Assembly: GCF_033958435.1 (NCBI RefSeq)
Contig: NC_134152.1
Coordinates: forward strand, 22,480,001 to 22,544,000
Length of the DNA stretch: 64,000 bases
Direction: 5' to 3'
DNA from: Carettochelys insculpta
Taxonomy: Eukaryota; Chordata; Testudines; Carettochelyidae
Made by a program: the position numbers and the translations under genes
Shown here: positions 63,501 through 63,575 of the stretch, one piece after another
Position numbering within the stretch: the stretch's first letter is position 1
How the letters are laid out: each line of letters starts with the position of its first letter
The notes under the pieces: model-generated
Database searches by the model: none
Told to the model about the DNA's origin: nothing
Seen by the model: only the letters and a program-made list of their open reading frames with translations

Positions 63501-63575
63501 GTTTCCGTTTTCCCAGTGCCTGCAGGTCCTTCTGGAGCACCCCCAAGATTTAGTTTTAAAGCTCCCATTAATGTT
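6174..63575 (-). CDS. DNAH3: Axonemal dynein heavy chain DNAH3 (33 exons, 5' part outside window)
   Basis: This is the minus-strand host gene. Its product is an inner-arm axonemal dynein heavy chain, the ATP-driven motor of cilia and flagella. Thirty-three exons (listed separately) were placed by similarity and AG/GT borders. All phases are compatible and sum to 8104 nt, about 2700 residues, with no stop or frameshift. Seen in order: AAA1 GPAGTGKT and CFDEFNR, AAA2 [11 protein letters not shown]3 [11 protein letters not shown]4 GIGGSGRQS, coiled-coil stalk with microtubule-binding domain, AAA5, AAA6 and the C-terminal domain ending [14 protein letters not shown]. The paralogue call rests on remembered DNAH3-type signatures (KPGES near the C-terminus, ADDLGMGG in AAA6), which fit DNAH3 better than DNAH7 or DNAH12. 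The tail, linker and promoter lie beyond 64000. Confidence 0.88.
6561..6642. repeat. AT-rich microsatellite (TATATC/TA)n
   Basis: About 80 bp of alternating TA with interspersed TATATC and TAGATA units. It starts about 33 bp from the acceptor of the DNAH3 terminal exon. Confidence 0.9.
6643..9684. other. Intron of DNAH3, GC-rich unassigned sequence
   Basis: Part of the intron between the last two exons. 7200-9480 is C/G-rich with many short proline-rich open frames and imperfect local repeats around CCCACTGC. None has family resemblance. It is probably decayed repeat material. Confidence 0.3.
9685..11215 (-). mobile_element. RTE-type LINE fragment, frameshifted
   Basis: On the minus strand, consecutive pieces in different frames encode a non-LTR reverse transcriptase C-terminal half. 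They include [16 protein letters not shown] and [13 protein letters not shown] (10794-10997), [10 protein letters not shown] with the FVDD active site (about 10429-10456), [20 protein letters not shown] (10023-10397) and [20 protein letters not shown] (9541-9894). The 3' end has a (GAT)n-like tail at 9685-9711, as in RTE/BovB-type LINEs. Several frameshifts and stops show it is inactive. Confidence 0.75.
11216..11553 (+). mobile_element. CR1 LINE 3' end, plus orientation
   Basis: The sequence shows the familiar CR1 3' untranslated wording: ggaattttatccc, ttgaggactttagtaactcaga, then gatcccttttgaccttaatgtc ending tctatgaatt. It abuts the RTE fragment and lies in the intron before the DNAH3 terminal exon. 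Confidence 0.75.
11725..11862 (-). CDS. DNAH3: DNAH3 exon: C-terminal region
   Basis: Residues 2538-2583, 138 bp, phase 0. It encodes [20 protein letters not shown] and [20 protein letters not shown]. Acceptor ATTCAG, donor GAG|GTAAAA. Confidence 0.93.
12082..12723. mobile_element. DNA transposon/MITE with TACAGGTTGAA termini, split by a hAT insertion
   Basis: The left end TACAGGTTGAACCTCTC and the inverted right end (read from 12723) TACAGGTTGAATGTCCC agree closely for about 28 bp. TA at both edges fits a Tc1/mariner-like element. Without the hAT insertion at 12308-12629 it would be about 310 bp. There is no coding capacity. Confidence 0.6.
12308..12629. mobile_element. Non-autonomous hAT element nested in another transposon
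   Basis: A 322-bp element flanked by octamers tgctagac (12300-12307) and agctagac (12629-12636), 7 of 8 identical. Its ends are CGGGGTCAGTAAGC and an inverted GTCAGCAGCCCC. It is the same family as 62335-62672, in opposite orientation. It interrupts the TACAGGTTGAA element. Confidence 0.65.
12868..12995 (+). repeat. SINE-like repeat, plus orientation
   Basis: It begins tatcagaggggtagacgagtt and runs through agtcctgtggcaccttatag to agcttttgtgggcaaagact. The head and tail recur at 26095-26216, 33907-33936, 42630-42656 and 44085-44158. The wording matches a SINE family I know from turtle genomes. It ends about 30 bp from a DNAH3 exon. Confidence 0.65.
13025..13229 (-). CDS. DNAH3: DNAH3 exon: C-terminal region
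   Basis: Residues 2469-2537, 205 bp. It contains [34 protein letters not shown] and [20 protein letters not shown]. Acceptor TTACAG, donor GAG|GTATAC. It lies about 30 nt from a SINE-like repeat on its donor side. Confidence 0.92.
13819..13961 (-). CDS. DNAH3: DNAH3 exon: C-terminal region
   Basis: Residues 2422-2469, 143 bp. It encodes [20 protein letters not shown] and [17 protein letters not shown]. Acceptor TTTCAG, donor CAG|GTGGGG. The open frame continuing past 13818 is intronic read-through. Confidence 0.93.
13962..15211. other. DNAH3 intron, nothing recognised
   Basis: Intron of about 1.25 kb between two C-terminal exons. It holds short open frames only and no repeat termini. Confidence 0.4.
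15212..15379 (-). CDS. DNAH3: DNAH3 exon: C-terminal region
   Basis: Residues 2366-2421, 168 bp, phase 0. It contains [40 protein letters not shown] and GGGGKSPQ. Acceptor TTGCAG, donor CAG|GTAATG. Confidence 0.94.
16078..16232 (-). CDS. DNAH3: DNAH3 exon: C-terminal region
   Basis: Residues 2314-2365, 155 bp. It encodes [20 protein letters not shown] and [24 protein letters not shown] is near-invariant in dynein heavy chains. Acceptor TCCCAG, donor CAG|GTAGGG. Confidence 0.94.
17383..17499 (-). CDS. DNAH3: DNAH3 exon: C-terminal region
   Basis: Residues 2275-2314, 117 bp. It encodes [20 protein letters not shown] and [11 protein letters not shown]. It has no obvious standalone open frame and was recovered by matching the gap between its neighbours. 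Acceptor GAACAG, donor CAG|GTAAAG. Confidence 0.92.
17500..19004. other. DNAH3 intron, AT-rich, nothing recognised
   Basis: Intron of about 1.5 kb, AT-rich, without clear repeats or open frames of interest. Confidence 0.4.
19005..19249 (-). CDS. DNAH3: DNAH3 exon: AAA6 C-terminal part
   Basis: Residues 2193-2275, 245 bp. It contains [40 protein letters not shown] and [15 protein letters not shown]. Acceptor GTTCAG, donor TAG|GTAAGA. Confidence 0.94.
19543..19768 (-). CDS. DNAH3: DNAH3 exon: AAA6
   Basis: Residues 2118-2193, 226 bp. It encodes [52 protein letters not shown] and ENTHEKF. The DLGMGG wording helped choose DNAH3 over other paralogues. Acceptor TTATAG, donor CAG|GTAGGA. Confidence 0.93.
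19986..20874. mobile_element. hAT-like element with internal G-rich tandem repeats
   Basis: The left end CAGGAGTGGGGAACC and the inverted right end CAGGAGAGGGGGACC match at 13 of 15 positions. The flanks gtttaaag and attttaaa are similar but not exact. Between about 20270 and 20600 there are repeated units like gcaggagtgggctgggg and gggtctggaaggg. It lies in the intron just before the DNAH3 AAA6 exon. Confidence 0.6.
21188..23329 (-). CDS. DNAH3: DNAH3 giant exon: microtubule-binding domain, CC2, AAA5, start of AAA6
   Basis: Residues 1404-2118, 2142 bp in one exon. In order: [20 protein letters not shown] and [20 protein letters not shown] (microtubule-binding domain), [20 protein letters not shown] onward (CC2), [20 protein letters not shown] and [20 protein letters not shown] (AAA5), [40 protein letters not shown], and finally [19 protein letters not shown] and [17 protein letters not shown]. 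Acceptor AATACAG, donor CAG|GTGAGG. Confidence 0.96.
23330..23979. other. DNAH3 intron segment, nothing recognised
   Basis: AT-rich intronic sequence upstream of the giant exon. No feature is seen. Confidence 0.4.
23980..24254. mobile_element. CTACAC-terminus MITE, 275 bp
   Basis: The left end gggcttgcctacactagag and the right end tagtgtagacctggcc are inverted. Flanks are TGA (23977-23979) and TAA (24255-24257). It is non-coding and lies 125 bp from the microtubule-binding-domain exon. Confidence 0.6.
24379..24577 (-). CDS. DNAH3: DNAH3 exon: end of CC1, start of microtubule-binding domain
   Basis: Residues 1338-1404, 199 bp. It encodes [54 protein letters not shown] and DPSGSG. Acceptor TTTCAG, donor GTG|GTAATG. 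Confidence 0.93.
25398..25796. mobile_element. CTACAC-terminus MITE, about 400 bp
   Basis: The left end ggctgtgtctacaccc and the right end taatctagacatagcc are inverted, and TAA follows the right end. The interior has CTGTCAACAGAG-like motifs in both orientations. It is non-coding. Confidence 0.55.
25797..26290. repeat. Degenerate (TAACA/TAACT)n pentanucleotide array
   Basis: Nearly 370 bp of TAACA, TAACT and AACAT units with scattered substitutions. The array is interrupted at 26095-26216 by a SINE fragment and resumes to about 26290. Confidence 0.85.
26095..26216 (-). repeat. SINE-like repeat inside the pentanucleotide array
   Basis: Read on the minus strand it starts gagaagtagccctgttagtc and ends ttcatggggcagacccac. 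This shares its head with 12868-12995 and its tail with 44085-44158. Confidence 0.65.
26673..27288. mobile_element. CTACAC-terminus MITE, interrupted by a second MITE
   Basis: The left end ggtatgtctataccacaatt and the right end aactgcagtgtagatgtagtc are inverted. Internal segments around 26740 and 26810 (gtccaaacgtctacacccaatt) show the palindromic layout of this family. The element at 26862-27247 sits inside it. Confidence 0.55.
26862..27247. mobile_element. Foldback MITE nested in another MITE
   Basis: A 386-bp element. The left arm reads aggctatgtctgagctatga, then gataaattcaa. The right arm, read inverted, is aggctacgtctacgctacga, then gataaattcaa, so over 30 bp match well. The flanks are tga/tca. 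Confidence 0.6.
27289..28036. other. DNAH3 intron segment, nothing recognised
   Basis: No repeat ends or supported frames between the MITE cluster and the CC1 exon. Confidence 0.35.
28037..28219 (-). CDS. DNAH3: DNAH3 exon: stalk coiled coil 1
   Basis: Residues 1277-1337, 183 bp, phase 0. It is rich in Glu, Lys and Ala heptads: [38 protein letters not shown] and [18 protein letters not shown]. This is CC1 of the dynein stalk. Acceptor ACTAG, donor AAG|GTAGTT. Confidence 0.92.
28755..29065. mobile_element. Tigger/pogo-like MITE
   Basis: The left end acagtaaactcttcctatcc and the inverted right end acagtaaactctttcatatc match over about 25 bp. The wording (gccggttatttgagaggtct) resembles Tigger-type Tc1/mariner elements. 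It is about 310 bp and non-coding. Confidence 0.5.
29466..29682 (-). CDS. DNAH3: DNAH3 exon: base of stalk
   Basis: Residues 1204-1276, 217 bp. It contains [40 protein letters not shown] and QKLEFASSQ. The stalk coiled coil begins here. Acceptor CCATAG, donor CAG|GTAAGC. Confidence 0.93.
29683..31939. other. DNAH3 intron, unassigned
   Basis: A 2.3-kb intron. The 21-base motif gagaagctgattggtggggc(c) occurs twice, at about 31418 and 31470. Short open frames at 30439-31066 have no recognisable family. The region is probably repeat-derived but I cannot name a family. Confidence 0.3.
31940..32105 (-). CDS. DNAH3: DNAH3 exon: AAA4 C-terminal part
   Basis: Residues 1149-1204, 166 bp. It encodes [40 protein letters not shown] and VELEDEIRK. 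The donor is AGC|GTACGT and the acceptor TTCCAG. The phase joins to AVVSMCKYF in the next exon. Confidence 0.92.
32192..32858 (-). CDS. DNAH3: DNAH3 exon: AAA4
   Basis: Residues 927-1149, 667 bp. It contains [20 protein letters not shown], the AAA4 P-loop variant [40 protein letters not shown] and [16 protein letters not shown]. The usual P-loop Lys is Arg in this AAA4, which is common in axonemal dyneins. Acceptor CATAG, donor TTAG|GTCTGT. Confidence 0.94.
33120..33403. mobile_element. CTACAC-terminus MITE rich in ACTTCAAAGT motifs
   Basis: The left end aggccatgtctacactacaa and the right end tcctagtgtagaggc are inverted. The interior is dominated by actttgaagt/acttcaaagt in both orientations. 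It is about 285 bp and non-coding. Confidence 0.55.
33754..33897 (-). CDS. DNAH3: DNAH3 exon: AAA3-AAA4 linker, downstream of the DIRS intron
   Basis: Residues 879-926, 144 bp, phase 0. It encodes [20 protein letters not shown] and [14 protein letters not shown]. The acceptor TTTACAG lies about 10 nt from a SINE head fragment. Donor AAG|GTGTGC. Confidence 0.9.
33907..33936 (+). repeat. SINE head fragment beside a splice acceptor
   Basis: The segment (taccagagaggtagccgtgt, then tagtgaaag) matches the 5' head of the SINE-like repeats elsewhere in the window. It begins about 10 bp from the acceptor of the exon at 33754-33897, so its complement supplies part of the 3' splice-site region. Confidence 0.5.
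34551..34718. repeat. DIRS left inverted terminal repeat
   Basis: It begins gtgtccccgtgggtgctcca and continues through ggcgctgcagattggatctt to gccagttccttgaccaaccg. It is inverted relative to 40452-40616 with few differences. The outer 34512-34550 segment (aggttactcaccgtagtaac) is present only at this end and in the internal complementary region. Confidence 0.9.
34775..34875. repeat. DIRS internal complementary region
   Basis: The first part (34775-34834) is the reverse complement of the left end of the element (34512-34570). The second part (34835-34875) is the reverse complement of the right end (40588-40628). The two ends therefore appear joined here, as the DIRS circular-replication model predicts. 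It lies just beyond the recombinase stop codon. Confidence 0.88.
34917..36974 (-). CDS. DIRS tyrosine recombinase ORF
   Basis: An open frame of 685 codons whose C-terminal 330 residues are a tyrosine recombinase. Visible catalytic residues are Arg in SARRVSEL (about 495), His626 and Arg629 in [10 protein letters not shown], and Tyr662 in [10 protein letters not shown]. An N-terminal SAM-like core-binding part precedes them ([15 protein letters not shown]). Roughly the first 340 codons overlap the RNase H frame, so the true start lies somewhere inside that overlap. All four catalytic positions and the frame are intact. Confidence 0.88.
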   Translation of the reverse strand: MLTAAGPHGSSDVRSTECQVTHAQHVALAGERIQTISTHCSRGGVAHNRGAQIPAMVGKPQELANRGTLPPTTNIGFSYYRCLPHRVGSTHGRRGDARAVVLHGAVTAHKYTGAQSSVQRLQTLSRPYTRQSSRDQYRQYLHHVLYKSARRSSVPCLMCGSSLVVDLVHRQQYNLESLVLTRRSQCEGRPAEQAFRTHARVADPSRSATTDFSRMGFSPDRPVCHSTQQEVPTILLQGRTGTGVPGGRICDLLEGPPALRFSSHSADPQSLAESQEGRRPDDPDSPNVGSTAMVPPTPAHVGPSTDAPSDGTGSAHASPGVQSASAPPRPATTSVVNPWLSSLESTCTEEVQQVLESSRRTSTRKTYKQKWTRFTAWCSTKQLAPLSVPIPVILEYLLDLKRGGLSLSSLKVHLAAISAFRHEEEGHTVFAHPMVTRFLKGLVNLYPPRKLLPPSWNLDLVLNALMGPPFEPLAMVPLRLLTIKTTFLLAITSARRVSELAAVMATPPCTVFSKEAVTLRLHPAFVPKVSSEFHINEPIVLPSFYPKPHNSNKEARLHLLDVRRALAFYIDRTKSFRKTDRILVSLAPKSKGEGLSSQRISKHIVSCIKMCYELKKTPLLAMSRAHSTRAVAASTAFFKGVALKDICRAATWSSYDTFAKHYALHRVFQEDTRLSTAVLLGTSCT
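35945..36847 (-). pseudogene. DIRS polymerase, RNase H part
   Basis: Frame of 300 codons. The RNase H acidic residues are visible: Asp39 ([11 protein letters not shown]), Glu71 (NILELRAVF), Asp96 ([10 protein letters not shown]) and Asp147 (KADQLSRR). After it comes a conserved DIRS segment ([37 protein letters not shown]), the region often annotated in this family as methyltransferase-like. I do not see a clear catalytic motif to confirm that. It is separated from the RT part by an in-frame TAG near 36900, so the polymerase is broken. Confidence 0.82.
37096..38142 (-). pseudogene. DIRS polymerase, reverse transcriptase part
   Basis: Frame of 348 codons overlapping the end of the gag-like ORF. 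Reverse transcriptase motifs are [39 protein letters not shown] and the active site YLDD (residues 306-309, at 37216-37227). It ends at a premature TAG (37096-37098) caused by a short indel. Downstream the coding continues in a shifted frame to the RNase H part. The RT core itself is intact. Confidence 0.88.
37880..40129 (-). CDS. DIRS gag-like ORF
   Basis: Open frame of 749 codons, first in the element. The N-terminus has a Cys/His cluster ([25 protein letters not shown]), likely a zinc-binding knuckle. The middle is Pro/Ser/Arg-rich. A conserved block follows ([13 protein letters not shown] segment, then [16 protein letters not shown]), and the C-terminus is Gln/Arg-rich ([20 protein letters not shown]). 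It is presumed structural and nucleic-acid binding by position. The sequence is undamaged. The start ATG at 40127-40129 is the first in frame. Confidence 0.82.
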   Translation of the reverse strand: MSSSGFKKCESCREAMPASDGHSHCIRCLRESHVTQKCSFCAKLTARARKDREMRLKMLLFDKALQPDVLERPQQERPSGAHKRKAASLTPSVQKRRKVSPTRSLPAATASGTGGVHSPQLQQQLIGGGTESHVEAAQPPMIKQPPRTAGRAVAKQAPVPAAPQAAAPTPGEPAVQSTQARSLQAPEDTARTAPPMSVPSAARTGPRSPARQGAEPPPQGMGKAAQKTRHHSLSPDRAAELLSLSPPLMLQTPIRRQGSPLAYPEPPSPFLQPASPWLGPPSPFLGFEPLEYYHKSLSPVSQVSRQSRSPRRRGYAPREWSRSPSQEQCPCCHGRPYHAGHRHHRQSTRERSPQMVPYPRGQSRTGTETQVSQGELVMEPRDFPLQASSERMYHHQQEPEGSREAYPSGSSLSSPDEATAPGDVHPPDDLKQFQELFKRVAFTQGIQTAEVQEKHHKLLKNLRPPASSKVAIPLDEAILESAIMIWQTPATIPPVHKRADKKYFVPAKGMEFLFSHPQPNSLVVESSQQRSKTSQFKTGGTDKDAKKLELFGRKVYSSSTLLLRMANYAAHLANHNFDNYTRLTSLMDSLPEDKKPVLKAIVQEGYAALRTGVQIALDVADTAARSTATAVVMRRESWLQTSCIPRDLQAKIVDLPFDLQKLFAESTDSVLHSSKDSRATLRTLGIYTPPYRKKKYYPQQRRYQYQQQHPQYHRGYEQGRHQQHQQYRTPRRRSQQSRASSEQGQRPQV
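40452..40616. repeat. DIRS right inverted terminal repeat
   Basis: Inverted copy of 34551-34718, ending ctaatgtggagcacccacgg, then ggacact. The element continues with a purine-rich gaagaagaagaa terminus to about 40628. Confidence 0.9.
40800..40915 (-). repeat. MIR-like SINE fragment, minus orientation
   Basis: Contains ctcatctgtaaaatgggaat and aataattt, the complement of the MIR core phrase about attatccccattttacagatg. The ends are not resolvable. Confidence 0.4.
40975..41640 (-). mobile_element. Decayed non-LTR retrotransposon with terminal zinc knuckle
   Basis: On the minus strand 41330-41640 reads [38 protein letters not shown] and [15 protein letters not shown], typical of a LINE reverse transcriptase. 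It then jumps by internal deletion to [20 protein letters not shown] and [14 protein letters not shown], and ends with a [12 protein letters not shown] knuckle. Stops and deletions show it is inactive. It lies about 350 bp from the DIRS right end. Confidence 0.65.
41875..42031 (-). CDS. DNAH3: DNAH3 exon: AAA3-AAA4 linker
   Basis: Residues 826-878, 157 bp. It contains [38 protein letters not shown] and a phase-0 donor CAA|GTAGGC. The acceptor is TTTAAG. The downstream intron (33898-41874) carries the DIRS element. Confidence 0.92.
42143..42266 (-). CDS. DNAH3: DNAH3 exon: AAA3 C-terminal part
   Basis: Residues 785-826, 124 bp. It encodes [20 protein letters not shown] and [14 protein letters not shown]. 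Acceptor TCACAG, donor AAG|GTAAAT. Confidence 0.92.
42630..42656 (-). repeat. SINE head fragment
   Basis: agtacagactaacatggcta followed by cttctct is the complement of the shared SINE head (gtagccatgttagtctgtac). Confidence 0.45.
42801..43137. mobile_element. Non-autonomous hAT element, 337 bp
   Basis: The left end CAGGGGTGAGCAAACTTTTT and the inverted right end CAAGGGTGAGCAAAGTGGG match. The flanking octamers gcctacag (42793-42800) and gcctacac (43138-43145) agree at 7 of 8. No coding capacity. It lies in the intron between two AAA3 exons. Confidence 0.75.
43467..43646 (-). CDS. DNAH3: DNAH3 exon: AAA3 Walker B and GPPGGGR motif
   Basis: Residues 725-785, 180 bp. It encodes [20 protein letters not shown] and [14 protein letters not shown], the AAA3 Walker B and sensor I region. 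Acceptor TTATAG, donor CAG|GTAGGA. Confidence 0.94.
44085..44158 (-). repeat. SINE tail fragment
   Basis: gaagaagtgggtctgtccta followed by cgaaagctcaccacccaata and aattattttgttag is the same tail as at 26095-26216. Confidence 0.55.
44251..44545 (-). CDS. DNAH3: DNAH3 exon: AAA3 Walker A
   Basis: Residues 627-725, 295 bp. It contains [20 protein letters not shown], the P-loop [40 protein letters not shown] and KKAVIFV. AAA3 is the second regulatory ATPase site of dyneins. Acceptor TAACAG, donor TAG|GTAAGA. Confidence 0.95.
44546..45869. other. DNAH3 intron with a MIR-like patch
   Basis: 45420-45520 contains tttgcagaggggggaaaaca and aggcacagagagattaag, like the MIR core. The remainder shows no recognisable element. 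Confidence 0.35.
45870..45973 (-). CDS. DNAH3: DNAH3 exon: upstream of AAA3
   Basis: Residues 592-626, 104 bp. It encodes [20 protein letters not shown] and ends NIPAGAK. Acceptor TAACAG, donor AAG|GTTAAC. Confidence 0.91.
46430..46666 (-). CDS. DNAH3: DNAH3 exon: AAA2-AAA3 region
   Basis: Residues 513-592, 237 bp. It contains [38 protein letters not shown] and [14 protein letters not shown]. The acidic insert after DEIRKS is a variable loop in this family. Acceptor TTTTAG, donor AAG|GTGTTT. Confidence 0.93.
47180..47309 (-). CDS. DNAH3: DNAH3 exon: AAA2-AAA3 region
   Basis: Residues 470-513, 130 bp. It encodes [20 protein letters not shown] through to MMKLYTCLM. Acceptor TTGCAG, donor ATGG|GTCAGT. 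The next exon completes Asp ([11 protein letters not shown]). Confidence 0.9.
47957..48180 (-). mobile_element. CR1 LINE 3' fragment, minus orientation
   Basis: It begins catagaatttgaaggaatct and continues tgagaggtcat, then catccctgacagattt and taatctaacctgccc. This is the complement of the CR1 3' end. It is degraded toward the right. Confidence 0.6.
48788..49057. mobile_element. CTACAC-type foldback MITE
   Basis: The left arm agggtatgtcttctttctga, then tcagaggtgtgattacagca, is inverted in the right arm (gtagacataatcacactagc..). agcacatgtagacataccc and tatgtctacatgtacta occur as internal inverted motifs. It ends about 145 bp from a DNAH3 exon. Confidence 0.5.
49202..49307 (-). CDS. DNAH3: DNAH3 exon: after AAA2 (weak donor)
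   Basis: Residues 434-469, 106 bp. It encodes [20 protein letters not shown] and ends KEHREL. The acceptor is TTCCAG. The donor that keeps frame with the next exon ([10 protein letters not shown]) is CTG|GTGCGA, a poor match to GTRAGT. No better in-phase donor is visible nearby. Confidence 0.85.
49390..49490 (-). CDS. DNAH3: DNAH3 exon: AAA2 sensor segment
   Basis: Residues 401-434, 101 bp. It encodes [20 protein letters not shown] and [14 protein letters not shown], the canonical dynein AAA2 stretch ending at a split Arg codon. It is missing from simple start-to-stop frames and was found from context. Acceptor TTCCAG, donor CAG|GTAACA. Confidence 0.91.
49932..50173 (-). CDS. DNAH3: DNAH3 exon: AAA2 Walker B
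   Basis: Residues 320-400, 242 bp. It contains [20 protein letters not shown] and the Walker B region [20 protein letters not shown], ending LDDNKK. Acceptor GTGCTAG, donor AAG|GTAGCC. Confidence 0.93.
50335..51450 (-). mobile_element. CR1 LINE 3' fragment split by a hAT element
   Basis: The left part, 50335-50419 (actggaaaggacctcaagag, gtcatcaagtctagtccctt), and the right part, 51370-51450 (tatttatccaacctattctt, aaatatctccaatgattgaa), form one continuous CR1 3' region when 50428-51361 and one target copy are removed. Confidence 0.8.
50428..51361 (-). mobile_element. hAT element with transposase remnant, inserted in CR1
   Basis: A 934-bp element flanked by perfect 8-bp duplications atctatat (50420-50427 and 51362-51369). 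The ends are CAGTGGAGCCCAAAC and inverted CAAAGGTTCCCAAAT. A minus-strand frame (50784-51137) encodes a hAT C-terminal dimerisation segment: [20 protein letters not shown], then [20 protein letters not shown]. Only this C-terminal piece remains, so it is an internally deleted copy dependent on a full-length relative. Confidence 0.88.
52002..52113 (-). CDS. DNAH3: DNAH3 exon: AAA2 Walker A
   Basis: Residues 283-320, 112 bp. It encodes [20 protein letters not shown] followed by [25 protein letters not shown] is the AAA2 nucleotide-binding loop. Acceptor ATACAG, donor CAG|GTAAAA. Confidence 0.92.
52600..52790 (+). repeat. MIR-like SINE
   Basis: taccatttcacagatgggaa, aagggaggcatagagtgatg, ccttgctccaagtcacccag and cagagacagaacataggtct follow the MIR core order. 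It is diverged. Confidence 0.55.
53376..53510 (-). CDS. DNAH3: DNAH3 exon: start of AAA2
   Basis: Residues 238-282, 135 bp, phase 0. It encodes [20 protein letters not shown] and ends PWFVGKIIQ, the approach to the AAA2 P-loop. Acceptor TAACAG, donor CAG|GTATTT. Confidence 0.91.
53869..54221. mobile_element. Nearly full-length palindromic MITE, TAA duplication
   Basis: A 353-bp element flanked by TAA (53866-53868) and TAA (54222-54224). Its ends are gggcttgtctacacttgcc and ggcaagtgtagacccagcc. The arms mirror each other almost end to end: tactaatgaagtgctgcagt on the left and actgcagcacttcattacta on the right. The CTACAC termini and 3-bp duplication fit PIF/Harbinger. Confidence 0.75.
54484..55390. 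mobile_element. CTACAC-type MITE split by a hAT element
   Basis: The left part, 54484-54682 (gacctggcttacatgtaaaa, tcaggggtgtgaaaaatcca), and the right part, 55309-55390 (gctgacatagctacattgtc, atagtgtagacaaatcc), are the two ends of one element flanked by TAA and TTA. The hAT copy at 54683-55300 separates them. Confidence 0.65.
54683..55300. mobile_element. hAT element inserted in a MITE
   Basis: A 618-bp element flanked by perfect duplications gtatagac (54675-54682 and 55301-55308). The ends CACAGGCTCCCAACC and inverted CAGTGCCAGGGCACA are hAT-like. The right end carries atggcacaccagtgtgccct, a short palindrome. No transposase frame is seen. Confidence 0.8.
55712..55931 (-). CDS. DNAH3: DNAH3 exon: AAA1-AAA2 junction
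   Basis: Residues 164-237, 220 bp. It includes [20 protein letters not shown], the dynein signature [12 protein letters not shown], and [13 protein letters not shown] at the end. Acceptor CCACAG, donor CAA|GTAAG. Confidence 0.93.
56679..56770 (-). CDS. DNAH3: DNAH3 exon: AAA1 C-terminal part
   Basis: Residues 134-164, 92 bp. It encodes [20 protein letters not shown] and [10 protein letters not shown], the stretch after AAA1 sensor I. Acceptor TGATAG, donor AAG|GTGAGT. The last codon is completed in the next exon, giving the Ser of SLAQKI. Confidence 0.92.
57080..57260 (+). repeat. MIR-like SINE
   Basis: ttttaccccattttatattt, gtgcaaactgacacatggag and acaaagtcacatgggg follow the MIR core order, diverged. 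Confidence 0.45.
57540..58539. other. DNAH3 intron segment, unassigned
   Basis: 57600-57950 is GC-rich and probably repeat-derived, but no termini or coding similarity can be recognised. Confidence 0.3.
58548..59190. mobile_element. hAT element with perfect 8-bp duplication
   Basis: A 643-bp element flanked by tgctagtc at 58540-58547 and 59191-59198. The ends are CAGGAGTGTCCAAACTTTTC and inverted CAGGGGTGCCCAACATATTG. The left interior has three cytosine-rich repeats (cttaaacccctcgcagcccc-like). No transposase is seen. Confidence 0.85.
59200..60170. other. Repeat-like block, possibly LTR-derived
   Basis: A G/A-rich non-coding block directly after the hAT element, with phrases such as gggaaggctcaggggagcta and gctgctggccctgaaagaga that I associate with long interspersed repeats of turtles. 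No paired terminal repeat or coding region is visible, so a solo LTR is only a guess. Confidence 0.25.
61034..61210 (-). CDS. DNAH3: DNAH3 exon: AAA1 sensor region
   Basis: Residues 75-133, 177 bp, phase 0. It contains [19 protein letters not shown] and [17 protein letters not shown], the sensor I segment of AAA1 that is conserved across dynein heavy chains. Acceptor TATCAG, donor AAG|GTAAA. Confidence 0.93.
61690..61922 (+). repeat. MIR SINE, well preserved
   Basis: attatccccattttacagat, ttaggaaactgaggcacaga, gaggtgaaataacttgccca, aggccaccgaacaggctagt and ggcagagccagcatttgacc follow the MIR core closely. MIRs are ancient and found across amniotes. Confidence 0.8.
62101..62214 (-). CDS. DNAH3: DNAH3 exon: AAA1 Walker B
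   Basis: Residues 37-74, 114 bp, phase 0 at both ends. It reads [19 protein letters not shown] and ends CFDEFNRIE, the AAA1 Walker B (DE) segment. It is too short to appear as a clean open frame and was found by looking for the missing link between its neighbours. Acceptor AATAG, donor GAG|GTAAC. Confidence 0.92.
62335..62672. mobile_element. Non-autonomous hAT element, sister of 12308-12629
   Basis: The left end CAGAGGCCAGCAACCTCTGG and the inverted right end CGGGGTCAACAACC match. The interior (gagccaattttcactggcac, taatttattaatgaagctgt, tgtaagtaggactattagtg) is the reverse complement of the copy at 12308-12629. The flanking octamers atcttggt and atctagat are only weakly similar. Confidence 0.6.
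63467..63575 (-). CDS. DNAH3: DNAH3 exon: AAA1 Walker A
   Basis: Residues 1-36 of the visible fragment. It encodes [20 protein letters not shown] followed by [24 protein letters not shown] is the P-loop of AAA1, the main ATPase site of dyneins. The acceptor is CTGTAG and the donor is CAG|GTACC. The first base completes a codon from the exon beyond the window. Confidence 0.9.

Noticed and set aside
6174..63575. Assignment to DNAH7 or DNAH12 instead of DNAH3
   Set aside because: The C-terminal KPGES segment, ADDLGMGG in AAA6 and the stalk wording agree better with what I know of DNAH3. A protein search would settle it.
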